From contig VZTJ01004775.1 of NCBI GenBank assembly GCA_013397795.1, forward strand, positions 248,001 to 312,000: a DNA stretch of 64,000 bases, read 5' to 3'. The stretch comes from Orthonyx spaldingii. Its lineage: Eukaryota; Chordata; Aves; Passeriformes; Orthonychidae. Position numbers and translations under genes: made by a program. Positions 12,014 through 25,525 of this stretch are shown in pieces; within the stretch, counting starts at the first letter, position 1; each line of letters opens with the position of its first letter. The notes under the pieces are model-generated. The model searched no databases and was not told where the DNA came from. It was given only the letters and a program-made list of their open reading frames with translations.

Positions 12014-15000
12014 AAAATAATGAGCTTCAGAAATGTGACACTGTGTGTAGAGACTATAATACAAGTCAGTTGCTATATTCCTCTTCTGCTTGCTGCAATT
12101 TTGTGGACATACTTCTTTTATTGCACTGAAGATTCATACTATGTTTCCATTATCACAGCTAGCATTATGTCTAGTATTTTCCATTAAAATTTGAGATTAT
12201 TTTGCAGTGTAGGACAGTACAATCTGAATCTTATGATAAACAACATACAGAAGAAAAAAGATCAGTACCATATATTTCTGTGATTTCTGCCTTGTAATTT
12301 AGTTGACCCAAAAAAGAAGCTGGTAAAGAGCCAGCTTCTTAAGCAGAGCACTCACTGATTTTGGCTGGAATGGGTTCTCATCCTGCCTTATTCAATATAG
12401 TCAGTCGTATCTGCTTTTTTCTCTTTGTATGAAGAGAGTAGAGGGTTGCAGTCAAAACCAAGGGAATCTGCCATCCTGAAGCCATTACTAGTAAAACATG
12501 AGCAAAAATTGACAAAGGGAAGACTGGATGGATGGAGGCATGGAGGTCCAGCAAACAGAATAAAGCTATCAAACACTGAGGAATGCGTATAGGAACCTGC
12601 ATGAAACAGAACGGAAAGAATTAGGAGGGTCAGAGACTTGTGAACAGCAGAACTGTTGGCAAGATGGCTGCAAAAGGCTAGTTGGGGAGACAGTGAAATA
12701 AGAATTCATCAAATACAGAGTGAGAAAATGATGCTAAATGAGAGAAGACAGAGGATGTGTGAGGACAGAAATTCAGCTTGATCACCTAAGAATGTCTGCT
12801 CTGCATACATGCACTGCCTTGTGTTTGTGCAGTGGTTCTAGAAGCTGTGCTTCTTGCTAAGGAAATTGTAGTCAGTTGGCAGTTCTAGGAGGGAAATTTA
12901 GAGATGAAAACAATGATACCAAACTGAGAAGCCCTTGCTAATACCAAGAAAATATATGTGAGACAACAGGTAGAAAAAACTTCACATTATCAGTGATAAC
13001 AAAGGGAGTAAGACTAACAGAGCTAAAAAAAAAAAAAAAAGAATGAAAATTGAAGTTGAGTAAGATGCAGAGAAAAGAGAAGGAAGAGGCTTAAGATCTA
13101 ATATAATACATGACCCAATACAGTATCTCAGTCAAAAACCGAACAGAGCGTGCTGAAATCAATGAGATGACTTAAGGAAGAAATATTGACTTTATTAGGA
13201 AGAGGAAAAGAACAATTAGATTCTTATTTATCTTCCTAAAAGAGTGAAAGGACAAATACACTGAGATATAAAAAACCACTGCAAACATGATTTTGTTTAT
13301 TGGCAAACAGGTAAGTGATAAGATTATGATTAATAGATCAAAACAGTTTGCTGTTTTGTATGGAACAACCCCAGAGTTGTTCTGAAAATGAAAACTCAAC
13401 TGTTTTGCACACCGAAATACCTTCTCTCATGCTCCTGAATGGAACAACCTTCTTCAGTTGCACACTAAATAAAAGAAAAAGACAATGCTTTGCGAGCCTG
13501 CATGACAGGATTTTCAATTTATCCAGGATATATATAATCTGTACTTCTGCAGCAGGACTTCCTCCCAAGCAATGTAACTCAAAGCTTGTCTTAGTTTCCT
13601 TTCTAAGTAGGATAGCCTTGCCCACAGCTGTTGAGTTGCTGGTAAAAGAAGAGCAACATTTATTAATTGAATTGTTCATATTCAATGACATACTTTAAAG
13701 GAAAAATAGGACTGGGTCAAAACTTTACTGACAATAGAAGCATACTAATTTTCACAGCAGAGAATGTGGAAGAGAAGAAAACAGGATCCTTCCAAGCATT
13801 AAAGATCTTTTTTTTAACATTTTCTTTGGGAATTCCAAATACCTTTGGAATTTTGTCAGCTTAATCTAACCAAACAGTGGATGCTTGTACAGGTACTGAA
13901 TAAACACTGTGCTGAAGATAATTGCACATTTTTTTACACCAGTAAGCACAAAGCATTAGAGTTTTCAAGCTAAGCAAATGTTAGTTTTCCAGTTGAGTGA
14001 ATAAAACCTGATGTGCTTAATCCAAACTTATTAGGCAATGCTTGAGCTTGTACTTTTCTGTAACTTCTTTATTAAGGTGTTTCTGTTGTCAACTGTTTTA
14101 AATACCCACTTGCTTGTTTCTGAGATGCTGGATAGTAATTGCTGATAATAATTTAAAAAGAAGGGAGAGAAGTCTAGGAAATCTAGGTAGGAAGCAGAAC
14201 TTCTACTCTTCAACAAAATTATTTAGAAATTAAATTAGAAACTTAAACCCTTTGCAATCAAAAAGAAAGTAAGACAGGCATCAAAGTTCAGTTTATGGAT
14301 GTCACACATGGGTAAAATCTCATCCCAGTAAAGTACATTCCAAAATTAGCATCAATTTCAGGAAGGACAAGCAACTAGGATTCTCTTTCTTTATCTTGAC
14401 TGTATCCACTTTTCTTGTGCCGTTGAGGAACCTTTCAATCTCAGTCTTTTGATTCTTGTAAGTCAATAGAATGGAACCCTGACATTTCTCATGTGCAGGA
14501 TCTAGTGTACCGGGTTCCATCTTTGACCATACAGGCAGGATTTCAGAAGTCCCACAACAATAACATTAAATTCAGTATTTCATACTGCAACCTCAAAGCC
14601 ATTGTCAAATTACAAGACTTTCTTCTCTTCAGATTTTGGCTATCTTAAAAACTTCACAATTATTGACCATAAAACCTTCTAAAATTCAGACATACCACAG
14701 TTCCAATTCTTGCAGATCACTCTATGATATTAATATACATCTTGGCTTTATGTTTTTTAAAAAGCCCTGTAAAAAATTTCACAGCTCTAAGCAACTGATG
14801 TCTATAGTGGAATAGTTAATCCATTAACATGAATGACTCAGCTTGCAGAATTGGTATAGCTGACTTTAGATGCCTTCACATAATATTAGCAAAACTTTAA
14901 TTCCTTATTTATAACTTGAGGTATTCTGAGGTATTCTTGTTATCAGTCCTGCTTTACGTTTGTACTACAGTATAAATGGCAGGTTTTTTTGCATTATAGA

Positions 15001-18000
15001 GTAGTTAGTTTTGAGAAGGTCCCTGAAGGTGGTTGAAAAAATGGCTACATATGGTTTGAATCAGAAACAGCCATCTGAAGGGAGAAGTAATAAGCAAATC
15101 AGCCAGCCAGCTAAACAACAGAATATAATTCCTGCTAAATCTTTGGCACAGAAATGCCCTCCCAGTGCCCCAAAGCATCTGGGAAATGAGTATGACATTC
15201 AAAGCCTGACAGATGGTGAGAGCATCCTGCATGTACTCAGACCATGCCAACTGAGGATACCTGGTCTTTCACGGTCTGAATTGCACTTGAATACAGGAAA
15301 CTTTCCAATCTTCTTAAAACTGAGACCATCTAGATGAAAACAATGTCTGGTAAATCTAGTTTTGCTGGTTTTGATGAGAAACAGAACAGGTTAGATATTG
15401 GAACAGATCACTAGAGGCTTCAGAGTGAAAAGTGAAAGCTTCTCTCTGAAACTGGAATGTTTTCTGATCCATACTCTTCCTTAAATGATCTCAGGTTAGG
15501 AACTGTGTATTAGTGAGATATTAACTCTTTCTGAGACAGATTTCTAATGCAGGATTCTGCCAGTCCTATTCCTTCTGGAGAGCAAACAGAGGTTCCTTCA
15601 GGCAGGAAACAAATTTAAGTGGTGTTCCAAGAAGTTTGGCTCCCTGGAATGTAGTTGAATAGGGTAAACAATACATGTTTGCACTGAGCAGCCAAGTAGC
15701 CTTTCAGATGGCTGGCACTTCCCCAAGGTGAGTAGTCTTCACTGCAATACTGGTTAAAAATTGGCATAAAACATGTCACCTTCCCCTTCTTAGGGACAAA
15801 GTTCATATTAAACAAGAGGCTACACTACATATGTAGCTATTTTGCTCCAAGTTTTTTTAGTTTTTTGAAAATAGTTTCCAACATTGATGTCTTCAGCATG
15901 GTGGTTTTCATGGTATTTTTGAACTTATATGAGTTAATGATTTTGCTTGGTTGGTTGGGGTTTTTGGATAACATTTTGTTTTTCTGAATTTACTAATTAT
16001 GTGTATCAGCTTTCTACTTGGCTATGTTGGTATAATTTTGCTCTGTCATAAAGCTTCCCAGTAGTCAGTGTGCATTCAGCATGTGCCTCTTTAGGCACCT
16101 TTGGATAGACACCATATGCTTGAAAGGTTTTAACTCTGTTAGATGTTCCTTCCAGTTGTTTTTAAAAGAAACATTCTTGGTCTTATGTGTTTCTTACTTT
16201 TGAAAGAGAATGCAATTGTGTAGATTTTTTGAAAATATTTTCTTGTTCTTTCTTTGGTGGGCGGTTTTTTCCAGTTTTCCTTTTTTCTATTTCATGGATA
16301 CTGAATCTAAGCATATTAAGGTGTATGCTACAAATCTTTAATTATAAAGATTTTGAATGTGGTTCTGAGCACTACTCAGCAACAACACAAGGGCAGCTTC
16401 TGTCATGGGATCCCTAATCAGTCACCCATTAACCATTTGTTGATTGTATGTCAGAACATAGGACCAGTGTCAGAAGTGTGATATCCATTCTATAGACATG
16501 GAGTATGTTCAAGTTTAGAGTTGGCCCTGGCAAACATGATCAGGTGTTACTGTTGAGGCAGCAACTGACACTTCCTTCGAAGAACTGAACTGTCATTTAC
16601 AGTTCATAAGAGTGATGCAACTCCATATTTATAGTAAACAAAGAGCTTTGCTTCGTGCTATAGCTACAGGAAAGAAAGACTTCAAATATTTCTTTAACCT
16701 TGAATAAATCATTGGTCAGCTCTTGTGATTTTTATTCCCAACCCACCTTTGAAATCTTGAGTACTCTACCAGCTCTGCCATCAAAATTGTTGGTATGGAT
16801 TGTTGTTGAAACCAGGCCAACTTCTGAATGTTACAAAGTCAACACTGAACATGCATAGGTTGTAAGTTAAGAAGCAAATATTCCTTTCCCATAATTATAA
16901 TTTCTTATTGGTTATAATCTGAAGATATGGTACATTTCCCTTCTAGTATATGTACCTTTATTTTCTTAATTGCATTTTCTGTCTTTACCAGGAAGTTTAG
17001 GGAACTGTTACAGCTTCTAACTAGCTCTAATTAAAGACATGTTTCCTCTGTGCATGTGTAATTTTCAGCACAAATTTGGGAACCAGAGGTGTCATCATGG
17101 CCAATGGCCATACCTGAGCAAGTTATACTCAAAATCCCCAGGTTTGCATCAATACAGCTACTAAAAATTTGAGATTTGGCTGACTCTGCCACAATCAAGA
17201 TTGTAGGCTGAACAGGACAATTGAATGAAAAAACATAGGTGATACCTCTCAACTAAGATGAAGACGTATTGGTAGGGTGCACAGATATTTGTTGTTCTAT
17301 ATTCCATGCAGAACATGTCCTGAGTACCTTAGGTAGTACTTTTCTACTTTTTTCTAGTACAATCTACTTTTAAGATAGGAAAAAAATTACTTCGGTAACT
17401 TTGTAACAGAAAAAGTGAAAACTCAGAGTCAAGGAGACTAATATTAGTATGGCAGAATCTAGATAATTTTGTTTGCATTCTGCAGAAGAAATTGGTATTA
17501 TAGCTTTTGCTATGCAAATGTATTATTTCTAATGAACAAGAGTCTGGAGATCAGTCTTTCATCTTCATTTTATTTGTGTGGAGAGGCTTTAAATGAAATT
17601 ACAGCCTGCTTTCTGTAACTTGTAGGCCAACCTCCATTACCTTATATACTACCTAAGCTCAAGGCTGAAACAATAGTTGAAACTCTGAAGCTGAAAATAA
17701 CTTTTTCTGTGTAGCTGGTAGAACACATCCTGCTTTTGAGCACTGTGTTTAATTTGCATTGTTTCATACCCTGTAATGGAAAGGAGTCCATAAGATCCTG
17801 GAATCTGGACCACATGTCTGCTTCCATTGTTGTAGAGTTCAGTCCTGTGGAGACAAATGCAGTTGTCATCTTTGCTTTAGTATTAAACAGTACTCCATAA
17901 TGACATTTTAGAGCTGCAGGCACAGTTTTGAGCTGTGACTGCAATTTGTTACTTGGCTGGTAAAAATCAGTAGGGAGGTGTTAGAGCCATTGTCTGAAGT

Positions 18001-19077
18001 TTATTTTTGAATGCCTTCCATCTTAAAGGCAAGACGCCAATTTCCTTTGGATTCTTTTTTTCTGGGTTTCCCTTGGCTTCCCTAATGGATAACTGTCTTC
18101 TGATGCTAACAAAAATCTTCAGCATGTCTCCGTTTTGAAGTTTTCACTCTCGTTTAAGACATGGTGTAGGGTCTCCAATGACATGTGAGTTTCACATACA
18201 CAATTATATATTCTGTGGGAAGTAATCTGATTGTGCTCACTGATGAATTCCTGTTGAGGGAGGAAGAACTTGTGCTAATAGCTCAGATTTAGCACGTGCC
18301 TTTAACATCACTTACTTGCAGGTGCTATTGATATTTATCCAGACCTTGACATGACTGATCACAGTCCATTTTTGAATATCACTATTCATTTCTTCCTGAA
18401 TATTCACAGGGAGCAATAGTGCACAGCTGCTCCAGTGGGATTAATTGACTCTTAATATGAAGTTCACAAAAATATTTTGGCTGGCTGCTTCTCTGTCTTC
18501 TCATCTTCTGTGCAGTACGTGCCTTCCTAGGCTAAAACTTTTGTAGTGCAATACTGCCCTAGCAAAGATCTGTGTCATGTTGTAAATACTGTCAGTCCTG
18601 GTGCTGGCAGAGATCTCAGAAGGATATTACAGTCCATATGTTAAACACTAATATAACAATATGTTGAGAGCTAGGAATTATTTCCCCTAATATTTAGCCA
18701 AAGGAACAAAAAGTTTAGTGTGTTTTTTCAACAGTAGATGAAAAAATATGGGTATGTCCACATTTGGAACCTTTAGATCTTTTAAGTAGGAAACACCTTT
18801 TCTTACTAATACAGTCAGATTGGTTGATAATTTTAGCTTCCTTGCTTTCACTTTCACCCTGCACATATTATTAGGTTCAATATCAATCTGTCAGCTTAAC
18901 TGCTATGTGCTAGTAGTGCCCAGTCCAATAAAACATTAATGACTGACATTTATAATGGCATCCAAGGATTTCAAACTGTCTTCTGCCAAAGGTTACTTTA
19001 CTAGTCAATCCACCCTTCATCTCCTTTAACTCTTGACAAGGAGTTAAAGACATCAATCAATTACAGAAATTATGGTG
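12014..19077. other. Unannotated AT-rich sequence
   Basis: About 7 kb in which I can support no gene. The longest frames (13338-13691 on minus, 13348-13698 on plus, 15011-15337 on plus, 17642-17944 on minus) overlap one another on opposite strands or lack any domain or splice context. There is an A16 run at 13025-13040 without a recognisable retrocopy upstream, and a perfect short inverted repeat at 12314-12340. Confidence 0.5.
12314..12340. repeat. Perfect 10-bp stem inverted repeat
   Basis: The arms aagaagctgg (12314-12323) and ccagcttctt (12331-12340) are exact reverse complements separated by 7 bases. Pairing does not extend beyond the arms, so it is too short for a typical microRNA precursor. 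No function is implied. Confidence 0.8.
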
Positions 19078-19410
19078 TAAGAACATATGAACAGCCATTC
19101 CTTGTCTGACCAGTGATCCATGTAATTTATCAGCCTGTCTGTGACACTGCCCAGCAGAAAAGGCCTAGAAAGGAATGTATTGAGTGAACTCTGTATTCAA
19201 TTTCCCTTAAGCAGTGGTTTAGAAACTGCATCCAGAGCACTTTCAGCAATAATAATACTTTCCATTATTCTGATTCCTGAACCCTTTTTAATATGTATTT
19301 AGAGCTCAATTCATATAGTAATGGATTCCCCATTGTAATTATTTGTTGAGTGAAAAGTGATTCCTTGGTTTTTTTTGCCTTAAACCTGCTGCTAGATCAC
19401 CCATTTTACT
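19078..19410 (-). mobile_element. Ancient CR1/L3-like 3' fragment
   Basis: The stretch begins taagaacatatgaacagcc and continues cttgtctgaccagtgatcc, ending near ttaaacctgctgct. From memory of reptile genomes, this matches the reverse complement of the 3' end of an old CR1/L3-type LINE (agaacataagaacggcc...gggtcagaccaatggtcc...ttttaaacctgctgcc). Divergence is high, with many indels, so this is a deep relic shared with other amniotes and not an avian-specific CR1. It has the same strand as the reverse transcriptase relic at 20.5-21.5 kb and stops about where that one begins in the consensus order, so the two are probably one split element. Confidence 0.6.
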
Positions 19411-20519
19411 TCCCCAGCCTGGAAAGCTATGAAAAGCAGCAGAACAGGATCTGAAGGATCCTACCCAGATGCCATTAGTAGAAGGACAGAAGGTCAAGAT
19501 ACCAAGAATGGCCATGACTACCAGACTTCACAAATTGCAACACCACTTGCAAGTGTCAAGGCCCCTTTGTGCTAGCAGTGGTACAGACTTCTGAGAGACA
19601 GTACAATGCAAAGAATTGATACTCTAAACAGAAGAAGCTGTCAAAGTGGAATAATGAAAAAACAGAATTCTCATTCTTTCTTCCTGTTTGGAAAGAGCTA
19701 GAAAGTCACTGCTGCCGCTGCCCAGACAATAAGTTGAGAAATACCCATGTTCACCATCCTCCCACTTTTACTCAACTTTCTTCAGCTACTTTAGGCCTTT
19801 CCCTGCTTGGACTCATACCAGGAAAAGATGCAGAAGCTATGCAAAGGAGTCAAAAGGTAAATGGTCAGCAGAACAGTGGTTCCCTCTTATGTCCTGAACC
19901 TTATTGCGCCAGGATCTCTGAGACTGGGGTGTTCAGAAACCACCTGCTGCTCCATGCACAGGGCCACAATAGTGCAGAACATAGACTCCAAGATGACAAG
20001 TATTGATTGCTAGTCATGGCAGCAAGCAGCTGCAATGGGCAGGAAAAGGTGGAGAAAGTTCCAGATCAAGTATTCTATTAAGATTTATAACTACAACAAC
20101 TTTATGCCCACACCTGTTCTGTTGATGCTCCCTTGTATAAAACTGCTGTCAATAAAGATGCATTCAGATATTGAGTACTAATATGTGAATCCAAGTATGA
20201 AGCTGAGGTAAACTTTGAGGAAACTGTGAGAACAAGCAGTTATCCCAGAATCTGCAGTTCTCAATTTGTAGCATTACTGCACCAATGAATGTCTTAAAAC
20301 CAAGCCGGAAATAGTACCTGTAGAAGGTGACAAGAGAAGGTAAGTACAGGCACTTGCATACTGATATTTCTCCAGAATGCTCTTTCAGCAACCAGGAGTC
20401 TACACATCCCTCTAATGCTTCAATGAATTTTTTTTCTGTGGATTGTCCATTCCCTTTTTGAACCTGCATGACCTTTGTCATCTACAGCCTTCTATGGCCA
20501 TAGCTTAAACAGCACAGTC
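19411..20519. other. About 1.1 kb of unrelated sequence separating two parts of an old CR1
   Basis: This stretch does not match the flanking CR1/L3 relic and is richer in CAG/CTG-type words than its surroundings. It contains a TATA-like element (tataaaa, 20136-20142) only 8 bases before an AATAAA signal (20151-20156), a spacing seen in some retroviral LTRs with a very short R region. No TG/CA ends or target duplication were found. The plus frame at 19734-20006 and the minus frame at 20164-20481 are not recognisable. It may be a decayed LTR, another insertion, or simply unaligned sequence. Confidence 0.35.
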
Positions 20520-21505
20520 ATCAAGAAGTACTTCCGATACTTTTGAATCTAGCCCTTATCATCTTGTTGTTCTCTAGTTACTATATTGAAAAGGATACTA
20601 AACAATCTTTCACATTTTACTCTTTATATTTTAAACCACTACTATATTTCAGATTAAATGGTCTCAGTTTCAGATTGTGGAACCTTAGTTAATTAGTGTT
20701 TTTCTGGTTTGGGTTCCCTACAATACTACTACATGTCCTCTTTGGTATCTCTTCCAATTCCTCTTTTGGGGAAGAGAGGTCAGACCCACCCACAATTTTG
20801 ACATCACCAATGAGTCAGGGACTTATAAAGTGGAATAATCCTGTTCTTATGACTGCTGGTGTTCTACAGTCTTCTTTTGACTGTTACAAATTATTGAGAT
20901 TATATTTTCATCAAACTATTTACTCAATCCTCAAGATTTTCATCCTGCCTTGAATTAGTCAGCCTGGAGCAACAGTTTATATGTGAAGTTCAGGTTGTTT
21001 TTCGCCATATGCATTTATCTACGCTGAATTTCAACTGTCATTTCTTTGCCAAGCTGCACATTATCATGAGGTTGTTCTGAAACTGCCTCTCTTCTTTATT
21101 GCCTTGAATAGTTTAGTGTCAGCACCATTCTTTGTCACCTCAGTATTCTTCCCCCTTTAATTCATTTATGAATATACTGAGGGCCTCAGGTCCCAGCACA
21201 AAACCCTGTGGGACTCCACTGACTTTTTGTTCTTTGGCTCTGTTTCTGATCTCCGAAACAGTTCTTTGTCCATCCAAGGACATTCCTATGTTGTTTAGAT
21301 TATTTAAGAGTCTTTGGGTGAGGAATACTACTGAATGCCTTTTGAAAATAAAAGTGGACCATGTCAAAGGGATACTCCTTGTCCACATTCGTAATTGCTT
21401 CTTCAGAGAAATTAAATAAATTTGCAAGGCATAATTTTTCTGTAAAAAAAACCCACAAGAAACAAATAGTGTTGACTCTTCTCTAGTCATATTCATCCAC
21501 ATGTC
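20520..21505 (-). mobile_element. Ancient CR1/L3-like LINE relic with dead reverse transcriptase
   Basis: Read on the minus strand, this is the central part of a CR1-clade ORF2. In element order, a CLANLF segment (fingers/palm, about 21410-21434) is followed by DMVHFYFQKAFSSIPH (21318-21365), which aligns with polymerase motif A (typically Y-L-D-F-Q-K-A-F-D). The catalytic Asp is Tyr here. Next is SGVPQGFVLGP (21190-21222), the family's motif B, nearly intact. Then ADTKL (21110-21124) is what remains of FADDTKL, with one catalytic Asp lost, and AKK-stop-QLKFSVDKC (21011-21049) is the conserved segment after the palm, with Trp changed to a stop. Frameshifts separate these pieces. The lower part (20520-20930) still follows the nucleotide order of the 3' region of reptilian copies. 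The element is certainly inactive; the age is inferred from divergence. Confidence 0.85.
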
Positions 21506-24500
21506 AATTAATTTTAATATGTAGTATTAACATACTAGCATTTCAGAGGGCTGGGAGGCTCATTGGTGAGGTCTTCTTTGGGTCTCTCTGAAACTTCTGA
21601 AAAGAATCAACTTCGTGTTGGCCCATCTTCTAGTACCAGAACAATCTTAGGTAAGATGCAATATACCACGAGTGCTTCAATACTTGATCTTGAGTTCCCA
21701 TAGTGCTTCAGGGTGAACAAAAGTTGATGATGTCTTATAATTAATTTCTTATGTCTTTTGCAAGTTTCGTCCCATGATTTTTTTTTCTCTTCTTGTTTTG
21801 GACTTGCTTTACTGTTCTGTTTTTTCACTTAGCTTGCCACTACTGAAATTTTCTGAAGGGGTGCTTTCACACTTTAAAAGCTGATTTTATTCTGCTTTCT
21901 TTCGGTGCTTTCTGACACTTTCTTTATGTGCAGTACTAGTTTGTCCTGAGATTCCAATAAATGGTGGCTATTCCAAGCTGTGGTTGGAAGCTGCTGATAG
22001 GAGTAGTGGCTGTAGAACAAAACAAAGTAAAAAGAAAGAAGCAGTGAAGAGGAAGGGAGCGTACTTCTAGTGTCCAACTCTCTTGATGTGTCTCTATAGG
22101 AGAGCAGGAAAATGTTACCTATGCTTCACCAGTGGAGTTTGGATAGACCCATGATATTTTGGTAAAAGACATAAGGGACGCTTACTGTAGAGCAAAAAAT
22201 TGAATTAAAATCTTTAGAGTTCAGGACTGTCACACAGCCAAAGCACCAGATGCATCTCTCTTGCTCTTATGATAAGTGTAATTGCTAGGATGATCTTAGT
22301 CTTATTAGCAAGTCAGCGTTTTCACTAGAACAGTGGCTTGAATAATATTATGAATGAACTATAAAGAAAGGAAAATAAAACCTGAGAGATCAGTGTCAGT
22401 GGCTTTTAAGGAGTGTGCTTCTTTCTTAAACATTTGTCTGTTTGCTTCAAGAGGTAGTTGTGGGAAAAGAGGATTAAATAGGGATGCAACTGGGATGTAT
22501 ACAGCTTCTCTTCAGAAAGAAAACTGAAAAATGTGTGCAAATATGTGGGGAAGAAAAAGTACTTTATTCTGCTAGTTTACAATGTCAAAGAAAAAAAGCC
22601 CATGTCAATATTTTTGTTTATTCTGAGGATTTAATTTTGCTAGATGCAAGTAATAGAAAAACAGATGTAGAATGAAGGGAACAAAATGTCAACACACTCA
22701 CCTAAAGAATTAATTTTTTTAAAATGAAATTTAAGAACACTACTTCTATATGTAAACTTATGGTGCATAATAAAAAGTCAGCCAATGACAAATGTTTATT
22801 GGGAGATGTATTTGTTCTTACCTATGGTTCTGCGTATGGGTCTTACCTATGGTTAAGCTGTCTACTGATTAAAAAGCAGGGTGCAAAACTGGATACTTTT
22901 CTTTTGCTCTTGGCTCAGGCACTGATTAGTTGTAACCTCTGGCATGTTACTTCGCGTGTCCCAGCTGTAGAAGTAATTGGAAATTATAATACAACATGAA
23001 ATATTTTTACTGTAAGTGCTTGTAACAATCTGACCTTTAGATGATTGGTGTCGTAAGTCCTCAGCATGTTCAGATCTCAGTATGTGTTGTGTATTTTTAG
23101 TTTCCTCTTTTCCAGTAGTAATTCTTTATATGAAAATAAGCTATGTGGACCCACTTTGACTTTCATGACCTATTTCCCCAGGAACTGGAAACTACCAATT
23201 ACTATTTTGTATTCAAAGTAGTTTCTTATATACATTTCTGTTCATTCTGGCTTAAATACTATGGGTTGTATGCTTACTTTTAAAAGTATTTAATGAAAAA
23301 TAAATAAAGGACTTTAGAATTGTATACTATTATAAGTGTTCTGAATTTATATATATTAAACATTTAGTTTTAATATAAAACATTTAAAAATGTCTCATAC
23401 CCATTGTTCAATTTTGGATCTACCATACTTCAGGCTTCACTGAAGTACAATGTAGGAATGGATAGGAAGTTTTGATACAACTCTTTGATATACAGAATTA
23501 TCTTTAAACCCTTGCTGCTTCTGCCATCTGTGCCTCTGCACAAGACTATTTAGAGGAGAAAGGAAGATGCAAGAGAAAAAAAGGAGGTACTTCAGGTAAT
23601 AAAATGTATGCACTTTTGCACTACAAATATGAACACCATTTTAAATTGTTGCAGTAACTTGAAAATGATTAGTCAGTTGTGAAATAACATTTATTTTGTA
23701 TTGAAGACAACTGAGCTAGATCTTCTTTACAACTCAGATCTCAGAAGCACTTTTTTTAAAATGAGTTCATTCCTAGTATTGTAGATTTATTGTGATATTT
23801 TATGTGCTACCAACTTTAGTGTCATGAATTTGTAGTTATAATCCTCTTTAAAACTTGCCCATCCTCAAGCCATCAGAAGCAAAGAAAATAATTTTACAGT
23901 ACCTGGCAACATAATATATTCAGTTTAGCTTCCATAATTTTCTTACCCTAAAACTTTTAAACATAAAACATTTGTTAAATACACCCCTGGCCTGATCAAA
24001 GTGTTAAGGTAATACTGTGAAATGTTGGGACCTTCCAGTTTTTCCCAGATAAAATATAAGACCTTCACCTCTTTCAATGTTCAGAATAGGACTCTCTTGA
24101 ATCTGTTCCAGAAATGTAAAAATAAATAAAAAATCAATACTTCCTGGAATATAGTACAAAGTTTGGAAGAGCAGCAGAGATAAGATAAGCTTCCCATGTG
24201 TGAAATCCTTTCACTTTTGTAAAGGCTTTCCTGTGTCATGAATTTCCAGTGAAAATATTATCAGGAACTGATATAATGTCCTGAATGAAATGGAGTGGAT
24301 CCCTTTTCCTCTCCTCATTTCACAAGCCCCTCTAATGGACTGTGCTATTCTGCACACTGAAACCACTGACAGTATGGGAGTTGGAAGCAGGAGAAGGACA
24401 GCTATGTGGCCTGAAAACTCTGTGAGGGTGCCTAGTGCTTCTGACGGACAACACACAAAGATGTTATTCTTTCTTCAAAGATCTGGACACCAGTCTCTTG

Positions 24501-25520
24501 GATTAGATAGACAGTGGATCTACTATAACATAGAAACTCTTAAATAGAATAAAAGTGGTACAGAATACAAGTGGTTGAGACAAATTCAGACATAGAATAA
24601 AACATCTAACATAAAGACCATGAGTTTAAAGGTATCTTGCTGCTTGCTTTCTGGATGAGCTTCAAACAGGAAAAAAAACCCCAAAACAACCACAACGCAA
24701 TATTTAGTCTTGTCTTCAGCTATGTAACAGGGAAATGTGTTGCATCATTTGTCTGCTGCTTCCAGGTGCTTAAAAAAGCTCAGTGGTTGCTCTCACTGAA
24801 ACTTGAGTGCTGTCCAAATGTTAAAATCAGTTTCTAAAAAGCTTAGTTCATTCTAGAAGGCCTTGCCCTATGGGACAAAAACCAAAGGACCCACTGCCCT
24901 ACTTTGTCACTGTCATTGGCACTTCCCTCTCGGTTTTATTGGCACAAATCTTTGTGAGACCATGTAATAAACAGGATCAAGGGCTGAAAAAACCACCCTC
25001 CTTTTCTGATGGGTTATTTTGAAGCAGGAGCATTTCCCTTGTTCAGTTTAAAATGTGATACTACAAACAGATGTGCCATCAGTGGTGAAGGGATATGAGA
25101 CCTCTTTCTAGCAGTGAGTGGTGAAGATGGAGTATGTCAAACTTCATTTTTTCTGGATGGGAAATTTATTCTGATCTAGGCCACCTGATCACTGGTTAGA
25201 TAAAGCTGTTGTACTACCAAAAGACCACAGAGGGCATATAGGCACCAATATCTTTCATACATTGAAGTTCAAAGCCTAGAAAATCTCTGCAGGGAAAGGA
25301 CATGTTGTGATGTCTTTAGAAAAGCTGTGCATGTTGGTTAATAATTTAAAAAAACTGGAAAGACACGTAAATAGTGGTCCCTCCTCTAGAGACTTCACAG
25401 TACAATTTGGAAGAAGGCAAAATGAATGCAATAATTAGAAAGAGAAGTATACAGAAAACACAGTTTTGAGATCAGATTCTGCTAAACTGTATCAGGTTTT
25501 GTACTGATAATTCATTAAAG
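21506..25520. other. Unannotated AT-rich sequence
   Basis: About 4 kb with no supportable gene. A 14-bp word (tcttacctatggtt) occurs at 22816-22829 and again at 22841-22854. The stretch 23280-24140 is very AT-rich. The overlapping frames at 24211-24456 (minus) and 24290-24547 (plus) lie on opposite strands of the same bases and have no recognisable domain. Confidence 0.5.
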
Positions 25521-25525
25521 AAGTC

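Noticed and set aside
13025..13040. A16 run as a possible retrocopy tail
   Set aside because: The upstream sequence shows no gene-like frame, no AATAAA at the proper distance and no flanking target duplication that I could see.
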